A stretch of DNA of 7,156 nt, from positions 1 to 7,156 of the forward strand of contig DASVWH010000113.1 of NCBI GenBank assembly GCA_036389715.1, given 5' to 3'. Position numbers and translations under genes: made by a program. Within the stretch, counting starts at the first letter, position 1; each line of letters opens with the position of its first letter. The stretch comes from DASVWH01 sp036389715. GTDB taxonomy: Bacteria > Acidobacteriota > Blastocatellia > Pyrinomonadales > Pyrinomonadaceae. Below, in pieces: positions 1-5,954 of this stretch. The notes below the pieces were generated by a model, which saw nothing but the letters and a program-made list of their open reading frames with translations, was not told the DNA's origin and did no database searches.

Positions 1-54
1 ATAGCTGGTTTGCTAGAACAGCCAACAGACGGGATGTCCGGTCAGGGGAAGTAA
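1..54 (+). CDS. Possible C-terminal tail of an upstream gene (partial)
   Basis: The first reading frame is open from the window edge and ends at TAA (52-54). It would give a 17-residue tail, IAGLLEQPTDGMSGQGK. The stop lies 5 nt before the GTG of the receiver gene, which is typical operon spacing. The stretch is far too short to identify. The receiver's own frame is also open back to position 3, so position 1-54 could instead be 5' untranslated or coding sequence of that gene. Confidence 0.25.
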   Translation: MAGLLEQPTDGMSGQGK

Positions 55-59
55 CAAGC

Positions 60-467
60 GTGATGAATGAAGGGGAAAACCGCCGCACTATCCTCCTGAT
101 CGAGGAGGACGACGATACGCGCCGCGTCTTGAAGGCGAATCTACAGACCGAAGGCTACCACGTGTTGCTGGCGCTCGACGAAGAGGACGCTCTCGACAGG
201 GTGGGCGGCGGGGGCACGCCTGCGGACTTAGTGCTCATCAACCTTGTCGGCAAAGCACCGGAAGACGGGCTGGCCGCCGGGCGCAGGATACGCACGCACG
301 CGAAATACGACGGGCACACGCCGCTCGTCGTGATCGCGGAGAAGTACGGCAAGGCATTGGAGGGGACGGACGTGAACGTCAGCGGCAACGACTGGATCAC
401 CTACCCGGAAGACCACGACCAACTGCGGAATCTACTCGCCCGCCTGCTCAACCAGCCCGCAAATTAG
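60..467 (+). CDS. Stand-alone receiver-domain protein with degenerate phosphorylation site
   Basis: A 135-residue single-domain response-regulator-like protein with no output domain. Residues 10-17 (TILLIEED) form the first strand and acidic pocket, with E16 and D17 retained. The strand ADLVLINL (55-62) has N61 where receivers carry the phospho-accepting Asp. The usual switch Thr/Ser after strand 4 is A93 (LVVIAE). The usual Lys before the cis-Pro is Y115 (ITYPED). Three of the five CheY-type key positions are therefore changed, so normal His-Asp phosphotransfer is unlikely; this is inference from alignment by eye. It may act as a constitutive or protein-binding pseudo-receiver. The start is GTG at 60 or the adjacent ATG at 63. 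AGGGGAAG (44-51) is a good ribosome binding site for either. The frame is open back to position 3, so a longer protein cannot be excluded. Confidence 0.85.
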   Translation: MMNEGENRRTILLIEEDDDTRRVLKANLQTEGYHVLLALDEEDALDRVGGGGTPADLVLINLVGKAPEDGLAAGRRIRTHAKYDGHTPLVVIAEKYGKALEGTDVNVSGNDWITYPEDHDQLRNLLARLLNQPAN

Positions 468-500
468 AACACTACCAACACTTTGTCCGCTCCAGTCGCG

Positions 501-538
501 GCCGGGGCTGCCCGGCATGATTGCTCTGCGAACAATCA
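501..538. terminator. Two adjacent hairpins between convergent genes
   Basis: GCCGGG (501-506) and CCCGGC (511-516) form a perfect 6-bp stem with a GCTG loop. Next to it TGATTG (518-523) pairs with CAATCA (533-538) around a 9-nt loop, and this second hairpin includes the stop codon of the minus-strand ligase gene. They lie between the 3' ends of two convergent genes, where a bidirectional terminator would be expected. Neither has a proper run of T on either strand, so classic intrinsic termination is not shown. Confidence 0.35.
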
Positions 539-2104
539 ACCTTTTGAGCCCGCATACTGTCGCGCGAGTTCGCGCTTGAGCAGTTTGCCGGTCGGGCCTT
601 TCGGGATGTCGGTGACGAAGCGGACAGACTTCGGGCACTTGAAATCGGCCAGCCGCTCGCGGCAAAAGCCGATGACCTCTTCCTCGCTCGCGTGCACCCC
701 TTCCCTGAGCACGACGAAGGCCGCCACCTCTTCGCCGTAGAGCGGGTCCGGGACGCCGATAGTGGCCGCCGCCGCGACCGCCGGATGCCCGTAGAGCACT
801 TCGTCAATCTCGCGCGGGTAGATGTTTTCGCCGCCGCGAATAATCATGTCGGACTTGCGGTCCACGATGTAGAAGAAGCCGTCTGCGTCCCTGTAGCCGA
901 CATCGCCCGTGTGCAGCCAACCGCCGCGAAAGGCGCGCGCCGTAGCCTCCGGGTTCTTGTAATAGCCCTTGAAGACATTCTCGCCGCGAAGAACGATCTC
1001 GCCCAGTTGGCCGTCGGGCACTTCCCTGTCCTCTTCGTCGAAGACCTTCATCTCGTTACCCGTCGACATCCCGCAAGAGCCCGGACGCCGCCGCTCGTCC
1101 GGCGGGTTGAAGCTCGAACGACAGGTTGATTCCGACAGCCCGTAGCCTTCGATCACCAGGCAATTGAAGGTCAGCTCAAAGCCCTTCAGGACTTCGGCCG
1201 GGACGGGCGCGGAGCCGCACATGGCAAAGCGCAGCTGGCCCGTCTGCAAACCCTCCGGCACACCCTGCGGGTAAGTGTTCAAGAGCATGGCGAGCATCGT
1301 GGCCACCGAGCCGAACGAAGTCACCCCGTAATCCGAGATGATTTGCCAGAACCTGGAGGCGGAGAATTTCGGGCTGACGACCGTCGAGCCCCCTGCGTAG
1401 AGCGGCGTGATGGTCGTCACGATGATCGCGTTGACGTGAAAGAGCGGCATGATGGTCAACAGGCGGTCGTGCTCCGTGAAGCCGAGCCAGGCCGAGACCT
1501 GCCGCGCGTTGGCCAGGATATTGCCGTGTGTCAGCAGGCATCCCTTGGGCTTGCCCGTCGTCCCAGAGGTGTAGATGATGATGGCCTCCGCGTCCGGCTC
1601 GATTTCGACCGCCGGAAGCCCCGCTTCTTCACCGGCGAAACCGGCCGTCGCGCTCCGCTCGTCGTCGAATTCGATAACGTGGCGCAGGTCCGGCAGCTCC
1701 GCGCGGATGCCCGTCACCGTCGGCAGAAACTGCGAATGGACGAGCAGCGCCTTGGCCTCGGAGTTGCCGAGCACGTAGGCCATCTCCTGCGCCTTGAGCA
1801 GGGAGTTGACAGGCCCTGCGAGCGCGCCCAGCTTGAAGCAGGCGAAGTAGGCGATGATGTATTCCGGGCCGTTCGGCATCAGGAGGCTGACCACGTCGCC
1901 CTGCCCGATGCCGCGCGCCGAGAGCAGGCGCGCCGTCCGGTTGACCGCCTCGTCGAATTCGGCATAGGTGTAGCGCCTCTGGTCCAGCTCCGAAAAGAGA
2001 AAGTGCTTGCCGGGCGTCGCCTCTCTGCGCGCTTCCAGAAGTCGTCGTAAATTCGGCGGCGTCGTCTCCGCCCGTGCGGGTGACTCTCTATCTTTGCCTG
2101 TCAT
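536..2104 (-). CDS. AMP-dependent acyl-CoA synthetase (fatty acid/carboxylate-CoA ligase)
   Basis: A 522-residue ANL-superfamily enzyme that activates a carboxylic acid with ATP to an acyl-AMP and then forms the CoA thioester. All core motifs are visible: the P-loop YTSGTTGKPKG (178-188), the A5 motif GYGLSE (320-325), GWLHTGDVGY (395-404, with the ribose-binding D401), the hinge region DRKSDMIIRGGENIYP (415-430) and the C-terminal PTGKLLKREL (504-513) with the adenylation Lys K507. The length is normal for the family and there is no signal peptide or membrane segment, so it should be cytoplasmic. The substrate cannot be read; medium/long-chain fatty acids, a dicarboxylate or a carnitine-like acid are all possible. 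ATG at 2104 is preceded by only a weak GAG-type ribosome binding site. The gene is divergent from the aldehyde dehydrogenase and could activate the acid that enzyme makes (inference). O-succinylbenzoate-type ligase is less likely without menaquinone neighbours. Confidence 0.9.
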   Translation of the reverse strand: MTGKDRESPARAETTPPNLRRLLEARREATPGKHFLFSELDQRRYTYAEFDEAVNRTARLLSARGIGQGDVVSLLMPNGPEYIIAYFACFKLGALAGPVNSLLKAQEMAYVLGNSEAKALLVHSQFLPTVTGIRAELPDLRHVIEFDDERSATAGFAGEEAGLPAVEIEPDAEAIIIYTSGTTGKPKGCLLTHGNILANARQVSAWLGFTEHDRLLTIMPLFHVNAIIVTTITPLYAGGSTVVSPKFSASRFWQIISDYGVTSFGSVATMLAMLLNTYPQGVPEGLQTGQLRFAMCGSAPVPAEVLKGFELTFNCLVIEGYGLSESTCRSSFNPPDERRRPGSCGMSTGNEMKVFDEEDREVPDGQLGEIVLRGENVFKGYYKNPEATARAFRGGWLHTGDVGYRDADGFFYIVDRKSDMIIRGGENIYPREIDEVLYGHPAVAAAATIGVPDPLYGEEVAAFVVLREGVHASEEEVIGFCRERLADFKCPKSVRFVTDIPKGPTGKLLKRELARQYAGSKG

Positions 2105-2241
2105 ATCGTCTCGTATGATATATTATGCGGCGCAGGAGTCACTACATCCAAAAGCCAGGCGGGAAGGCAGAGCGATCTAAGGATGAAGCAGAGAGATTGA
2201 TTCCCTTCCTTTCGCCTTCGTCCTACATCATTACATTATTT
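2105..2241. promoter_or_regulatory. Divergent promoter region with AT-rich imperfect palindrome
   Basis: This 137-nt gap separates the start codons of the ligase (leftward) and the aldehyde dehydrogenase (rightward), so it must hold promoters for both. At 2112-2129 CGTATGATATATTATGCG is an imperfect palindrome: seven of nine half-site positions are complementary and the other two are G/T. A plausible leftward promoter is CATAAT (complement of 2122-2127) with TTGGAT (complement of 2146-2151) and an 18-nt spacer, which would put the palindrome over the -10 box. For the rightward gene TATATT (2119-2124) is a possible -10, but no good -35 is seen. The palindrome could be an operator or simply the melting region. 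Confidence 0.4.
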
Positions 2242-3720
2242 ATGGTCACCTATCGCAATTTCATTAATGGCGAGTGGATAGAATCGGTCTCGTCGCGCAC
2301 ACTGGAAAATATCAACCCGGCCAACACAGGCGACGTGCTCGGCACAATCCGGCAGGCGACACGCGAAGAGGCGCGGTGTGCGGTCGAGGCCGCTCACGGG
2401 GCTTTCCGCGACTGGCGGATGACGCCTGCGCCTGCGCGCGGTCGCATCGTGGCACGCGCGGCCCGCCTGCTCGAAACAGAGAAGGAGGCGCTGGCCCAGC
2501 TGCTGACGCGCGAAGAGGGCAAGACCATCGGCGAATCCCGCGGCGAGCTGCAACGCTCGATCAACGTCGCCGAGTTCTGCGCCGGGGAATCCCGCCGCTT
2601 GAACGGCGAGACGATTCAGTCGGAGCTGCCCTCGAACTTCGCTTACACGATCAAGCAGCCGCTCGGCGTCGTCGCCTGCATCACGCCCTGGAATTTCCCC
2701 GTGGCGATTCCCATCTGGAAGATCGCGCCCGCGCTGGTCGCAGGCAACACGGTCGTCTTCAAGCCCGCGACGCTGACGCCCGCGACCGCCGTCCGCATCG
2801 TCGAGCTATTCGAGGAGGCAGGGATTCCCAGGGGCGTGCTCAATCTCATCATCGGCTCGGGCTCCGATGCGGGCGACGAGATTGTCAATCACGCGGCGGT
2901 CAAGGCCGTCTCCTTCACGGGCTCGAACGAGGTCGGGATACGGCTCTACGAGCAGGTCTCCAGGCGCGGCGCGAAGGTCCAATGCGAGATGGGCGGCAAG
3001 AATCCCGTCATCGTCATGGAGGACGCCGACCTTGACCTCGCGGTCGAATCCACTGCGCAGGGCGCTTTCGGCTCTTCGGGCCAGAGATGCACGGCGACGA
3101 GCCGCGCCGTCGTCGCACAGGAAGTCGCCGACGAATTCGTCGCGCGCATTACGGAGCGCGCCCGCTCCATGCGGATCGGCGATGGCAGCGACCCCGCCAC
3201 AGAGATGGGGCCGAGCGTTGACGAGGGCCAGTTCAAGACCGTCCTGAGCTTCATCGAGATCGGGCGCGAGGACGGGGCCGAACTCAAGTGCGGCGGGACG
3301 CGCGCCGAAGGCGACGGACTGGATAAAGGCTACTTCGTCCGCCCGGCGGTCTTCGACCGCGTGACGCCCGACATGCGAATCGCCCGCGAAGAGATTTTCG
3401 GGCCGGTCCTTTCCGTGCTGCGCGTCAAGGATTTTGAGGAAGCGCTGGCGGTGGCGAACGATTCCGAGTACGGGCTCTCTTCGTCAATCTTTACCAACGA
3501 CGCCGCGCGTATCTTCCGCTTCGTTGACGAGATCGAGACGGGGATGACGCACATCAACTCGCCGACGACCGGGGGCGAAGCGCACATTCCATTCGGCGGC
3601 ATCAAGGGCACGGGCATCGGCGACCGCGAGCAGGGCTCGACGGCCCTGGACTTTTACACCGACTTGAAGGTCGTCTACGTAGACTACACGGGCCGCAAAC
3701 GAGAGGGGAACTTATATTGA
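2242..3720 (+). CDS. NAD(P)-dependent aldehyde dehydrogenase
   Basis: A 492-residue member of the aldehyde dehydrogenase superfamily, oxidising an aldehyde to its acid in the cytoplasm. In this numbering: TPWNFPVAIP begins at 148 with the oxyanion Asn N151; FKPA contains the cofactor-binding Lys K174; SFTGSNEVG is 224-232; the general base is E249 (CEMGGKNP); the catalytic nucleophile is C283 (GQRCTATSR); EEIFGPVL is 383-390; PFGGIKGTG is 450-458. ATG 2242 is chosen because the typical N-terminus (YRNFINGEWI) follows at once and gives the family length. An ATG at 2125 would add 39 unrelated residues and begin inside the promoter palindrome. No Shine-Dalgarno sequence precedes 2242, only T-rich sequence. 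General likeness is to semialdehyde dehydrogenases such as the ketoglutaric semialdehyde type, but the substrate is not determined. It is the first gene of a probable operon with the secreted protein and aminotransferase. Confidence 0.92.
   Translation: MVTYRNFINGEWIESVSSRTLENINPANTGDVLGTIRQATREEARCAVEAAHGAFRDWRMTPAPARGRIVARAARLLETEKEALAQLLTREEGKTIGESRGELQRSINVAEFCAGESRRLNGETIQSELPSNFAYTIKQPLGVVACITPWNFPVAIPIWKIAPALVAGNTVVFKPATLTPATAVRIVELFEEAGIPRGVLNLIIGSGSDAGDEIVNHAAVKAVSFTGSNEVGIRLYEQVSRRGAKVQCEMGGKNPVIVMEDADLDLAVESTAQGAFGSSGQRCTATSRAVVAQEVADEFVARITERARSMRIGDGSDPATEMGPSVDEGQFKTVLSFIEIGREDGAELKCGGTRAEGDGLDKGYFVRPAVFDRVTPDMRIAREEIFGPVLSVLRVKDFEEALAVANDSEYGLSSSIFTNDAARIFRFVDEIETGMTHINSPTTGGEAHIPFGGIKGTGIGDREQGSTALDFYTDLKVVYVDYTGRKREGNLY
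3703..3719 (+). promoter_or_regulatory. Ribosome binding site and TTG start overlapping the previous stop
   Basis: GAGGGGAA (3703-3710) lies 6 nt before TTG (3717-3719), and that TTG overlaps the aldehyde dehydrogenase stop TGA (3718-3720) in the form TTGA. The strong purine-rich site, the following signal peptide and the lack of an ATG between here and the signal peptide support TTG as the true start. The overlap suggests translational coupling. Confidence 0.7.
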
Positions 3721-4313
3721 CCCGTCCATCGAGAGACGCAGGCGCGCTCGCGTCGAGCGTCAAATACAGCCTGCTCTTAATCTGCCTCGGGGCGCTCTGT
3801 GCGGCGACCGCTTCGGCACAGGCCATCCAGAGCGTCTATACGGATTCGCGCGGCAAACAGTGCAGGACGCTCGAAAGAGACGACGACGCGGCGGGCTATT
3901 TATTACAGCAATGTCCGGGAGTCGCGGGCTATAAGGTTCAGGTCATGTCGGGCGATGATCGTCAAAACATCATCGTCGTCAAGCCTGACGGCTCGAAGCA
4001 TGAGCTTAATTTCGGGCAGATAGGCGGCGGCGGCTTTTCCGATGTCGGCGCTAAAGTCGAATGGCGCGTCGCCAGGCAACGCGGCAGGCTCGTTCCAATC
4101 GCTTTGATCGTCCGCTTCAATATCAGCGAAGACTCGTCGAACCCTCAAAAGATCACCTCGTACCTGACCGTCACTAAAATCACCCCGCGAAAGATTTGCC
4201 TGATAGATACGGTGCACCCGGGTCCGAATGCCAACGAAGAGGCACGGCGTCTGGCGGACGGCTCGGCCAGCAAGCCTTGCTTCGAGGTGCTGCCGCCGCC
4301 CGACACGCAATAA
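3717..4313 (+). CDS. Small secreted protein of unknown function
   Basis: A 198-residue protein whose family I cannot name. Residues 1-16 are polar and basic, 17-32 are hydrophobic (YSLLLICLGALCAATA), and a signal peptidase I site ASA|QA follows at about residue 34, so it is probably exported to the periplasm or outside. The mature part, about 164 residues, has four cysteines (C49, C66, C161, C188) that could form two disulfides. It has no transmembrane helix and looks beta-rich, with a Gly-rich QIGGGGFSDVG (101-111) and alternating hydrophobic strands such as VPIALIVRFNI (126-136). A conserved-looking tail, PGPNANEEARRLADGSASKPCF, spans 168-189. It overlaps the aldehyde dehydrogenase by 4 nt with a TTG start and ends 30 nt before the aminotransferase, so the three are probably co-transcribed. 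An envelope role is likely from the signal, but no enzymatic motif is visible. Confidence 0.8.
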   Translation: MTRPSRDAGALASSVKYSLLLICLGALCAATASAQAIQSVYTDSRGKQCRTLERDDDAAGYLLQQCPGVAGYKVQVMSGDDRQNIIVVKPDGSKHELNFGQIGGGGFSDVGAKVEWRVARQRGRLVPIALIVRFNISEDSSNPQKITSYLTVTKITPRKICLIDTVHPGPNANEEARRLADGSASKPCFEVLPPPDTQ

Positions 4314-4343
4314 AACTTTTCATGCTCTTCCAGAGGAACAAAG

Positions 4344-5657
4344 ATGAGTACCGTCGAACAAAAGCAGTCGCAATCCACGCCATCCGAGACAGTCCGCAAG
4401 CACAAGGAATTTCTCTTCCCGGCGGTCGCCACCTACTACCAGGAGCCGCTCGCGCTCGTGCGCGGCGAGGGGATGTACGTCTGGGACGACGCGGGCAATC
4501 GCTACCTGGACTGCTTCGGCGGAGTGCTGACCGTCAGCGTCGGCCACGCTAATCCGAAAGTCAACGCGGCCATCATCGAGCAGGTCAGGACGCTGCAACA
4601 CACTTCGACGCTTTACGCCAACAAGCCGCAGGGTGACCTGGCCGAAAAGCTACACCAGATTACGCCCGGCCGCCTGAAGAAATCCTTTTTCACCAACAGC
4701 GGCACGGAAGCCGACGATACGGCGATCACTGCGGCCAAGCTGCACACCGGGCGGCACGAGATAGTCGTCCTGCGCCATAGCTACAGCGGGCGCTCGGCGA
4801 CGGCTCTTTCGGCGGTCGGCCATTCGACGTGGCGGCCCCTGCCCGCACAGGTCGCCGGTATCGTTCACGCTCGCGCGCCCTACTGCTACCGCTGCCCTTT
4901 GAAGCTCAGTTATCCGGAATGCGGGCTGGCCTGCGCCGAAGACATCGAAGACGTGATTATGACGACGACGACGGGCGAGATAGCGGCGTTCATGGCCGAG
5001 CCTATCCTCGGCGTCGGCGGCTTCATCGTCCCGCCCGCCGGTTACTTCGAGCGCGCCGCAGAGATTACGCGCAAGCACGGCGGCCTCTTCATCGCCGACG
5101 AAGTGCAGACGGGATGGGGACGCACCGGCGACAAGTGGTTCGGCATAGAGCACTGGAACGTCGAGCCGGACATCATCACTTCCGCCAAGGGCATGGGCAA
5201 CGGCGTGCCCATCGGGATGACGACCGCGACGCCCGAAGTCGCTGACAGCTTCAAGGGCTTGACCTTCTCCACCTTCGGCGGCAACCCCGTCTCGATGGCC
5301 GCGGCGCTGGCCGTCATCAAGGTCATCGAAGAGGAGGACCTGCGGACGAACGCCGCGGTCGTCGGCGCGTACTTCCGCGAGAAGCTCGAAGGTCTCAAGG
5401 AGAGATACCAGGTCATCGGCGACGTGCGCGGGATGGGCCTGATGCAGGCGCTCGAATTCGTCACAGACCGCGAGACCAAAGAGCCCGACCCGCAAACCGT
5501 GCTCAAGGTTTTCGAGGAGACGCGCAAACGCGGCGTCCTGATCGGCAAGGGCGGGCTCTACGGCAACGTGATTCGCACGGGAATGCCGCTCATCTCGACC
5601 AGGGATAACGTTGACGAGCTGGTAGAGGCTTTGGACGCGGCGCTCGCGGCCGTCTGA
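4344..5657 (+). CDS. Class III PLP-dependent aminotransferase
   Basis: A 437-residue fold-type I aminotransferase of the omega-aminotransferase group, moving an amino group from an omega-amino acid, amine or alanine-like donor to a keto acid. Visible motifs: FTNSGTEADDTA (116-127, phosphate-binding), IADEVQTGWGRTG (250-262, with D252 for the PLP pyridine nitrogen), the Schiff-base Lys K282 in ITSAKGMGNGVPIG, STFGGNP (309-315) and R411 near the C-terminus. It resembles alanine-glyoxylate aminotransferase 2-like and beta-alanine/GABA transaminases; which one cannot be decided here. An unusual Cys cluster, C181, C184, C193 and C197, sits between the phosphate-binding and DEVQ motifs. The start ATG 4344 has AGAGGA (4332-4337) 6 nt upstream. 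It is the last gene of the probable operon with the aldehyde dehydrogenase, which could oxidise its aldehyde product. It is cytoplasmic, with no signal peptide. Confidence 0.9.
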   Translation: MSTVEQKQSQSTPSETVRKHKEFLFPAVATYYQEPLALVRGEGMYVWDDAGNRYLDCFGGVLTVSVGHANPKVNAAIIEQVRTLQHTSTLYANKPQGDLAEKLHQITPGRLKKSFFTNSGTEADDTAITAAKLHTGRHEIVVLRHSYSGRSATALSAVGHSTWRPLPAQVAGIVHARAPYCYRCPLKLSYPECGLACAEDIEDVIMTTTTGEIAAFMAEPILGVGGFIVPPAGYFERAAEITRKHGGLFIADEVQTGWGRTGDKWFGIEHWNVEPDIITSAKGMGNGVPIGMTTATPEVADSFKGLTFSTFGGNPVSMAAALAVIKVIEEEDLRTNAAVVGAYFREKLEGLKERYQVIGDVRGMGLMQALEFVTDRETKEPDPQTVLKVFEETRKRGVLIGKGGLYGNVIRTGMPLISTRDNVDELVEALDAALAAV

Positions 5658-5705
5658 AGTTGAAAGCCCGCAGCGCCTTCTCCGCGCAGTTGTTTCTTGA
5701 TGTCG

Positions 5706-5739
5706 CGCAGGGCCGCTTCTCCCCGGAACCGGCCCTGCG
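5706..5739 (+). terminator. Strong stem-loop after the aminotransferase gene
   Basis: CGCAGGGCCG (5706-5715) is perfectly complementary to CGGCCCTGCG (5730-5739). After a C/C mismatch, TTCT (5717-5720) can pair with GGAA (5725-5728), with one G-T pair, leaving a CCCC loop. It begins 48 nt after the stop of the last operon gene. No T-run follows, so it may be a Rho-dependent pause or mRNA-stabilising hairpin, or part of a repeat, rather than a classic intrinsic terminator. Confidence 0.5.
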
Positions 5740-5766
5740 GCGCTCGATGCGCGCGCGGCGGTTAGC

Positions 5767-5826
5767 TTGTGACGCAGGCTCAGAGTACTTTGTGACGCGC
5801 GCTCAGAGCGGTTTGTGATGCGCGCC
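5767..5826. repeat. 23-bp tandem repeat, two full copies and a partial third
   Basis: TTGTGACG starts at 5767 and again at 5790, and TTGTGATG starts at 5813, so the period is exactly 23 bp. Copies one and two match at 18 of 23 positions, sharing TTGTGACGC, GCTCAGAG and a final T. The third copy matches the second at 12 of its first 14 bases (5813-5826) and then diverges. This may be an array of protein-binding sites upstream of the peptidase gene or decayed repeat sequence. Confidence 0.6.
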
Positions 5827-5954
5827 CTTTCCCCGGGCCGGGCGGGCGATTTTCTCTCTATGCATGTGGATGTGGCTGCGGGACGTATCTTTTAAGGAGA
5901 TGTTCGCGTCACCCTAGGCCGCCCTTCTCAACGATAAATAAGAGGTTCAAAGAA

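Larger units (their letters stand above)
5658..5954. other. Non-coding gap with hairpin, repeats and leader of the peptidase gene
   Basis: This 297-nt stretch has no convincing gene on either strand. From left to right it holds a strong stem-loop (5706-5739), a 23-bp degenerate tandem repeat (5767-5826), a very GC-rich patch (about 5820-5848), and then a more mixed leader that ends in AGAGG (5941-5945), the ribosome binding site 9 nt before the peptidase ATG. No confident promoter pair for the peptidase could be picked. Confidence 0.6.

Noticed and set aside
1343..2050. 235-codon plus-strand open frame opposite the ligase gene
   Set aside because: It is rich in Arg, Asp and Val and has no family motif; the minus strand carries the full set of acyl-CoA ligase motifs over the same bases.
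2125..2241. 39-residue N-terminal extension of the aldehyde dehydrogenase from ATG 2125
   Set aside because: The extra residues do not resemble the family, and the start would fall within the AT-rich promoter palindrome; ATG 2242 gives the usual length.
4962..4977. Short GAC/ACG microrepeat
   Set aside because: It encodes a Thr run inside the aminotransferase and is ordinary coding sequence.
4650..5495. 281-codon minus-strand open frame opposite the aminotransferase
   Set aside because: It is a shadow of a well-supported gene, with no motif and no plausible ribosome binding context.
5660..5755. Protein-like reading on the minus strand after the aminotransferase (GRFRGEAALRDIKKQLRGEG)
   Set aside because: It has no start codon after an in-frame TAA upstream, and it runs into the antisense of the aminotransferase; treated as chance, with a gene remnant not excluded.
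5893..5917. Strong TAAGGAGA sequence followed by ATG TTC GCG TCA CCC TAG
   Set aside because: The ATG directly abuts the Shine-Dalgarno-like sequence with no spacer and encodes only five residues, so it is not a credible leader peptide.
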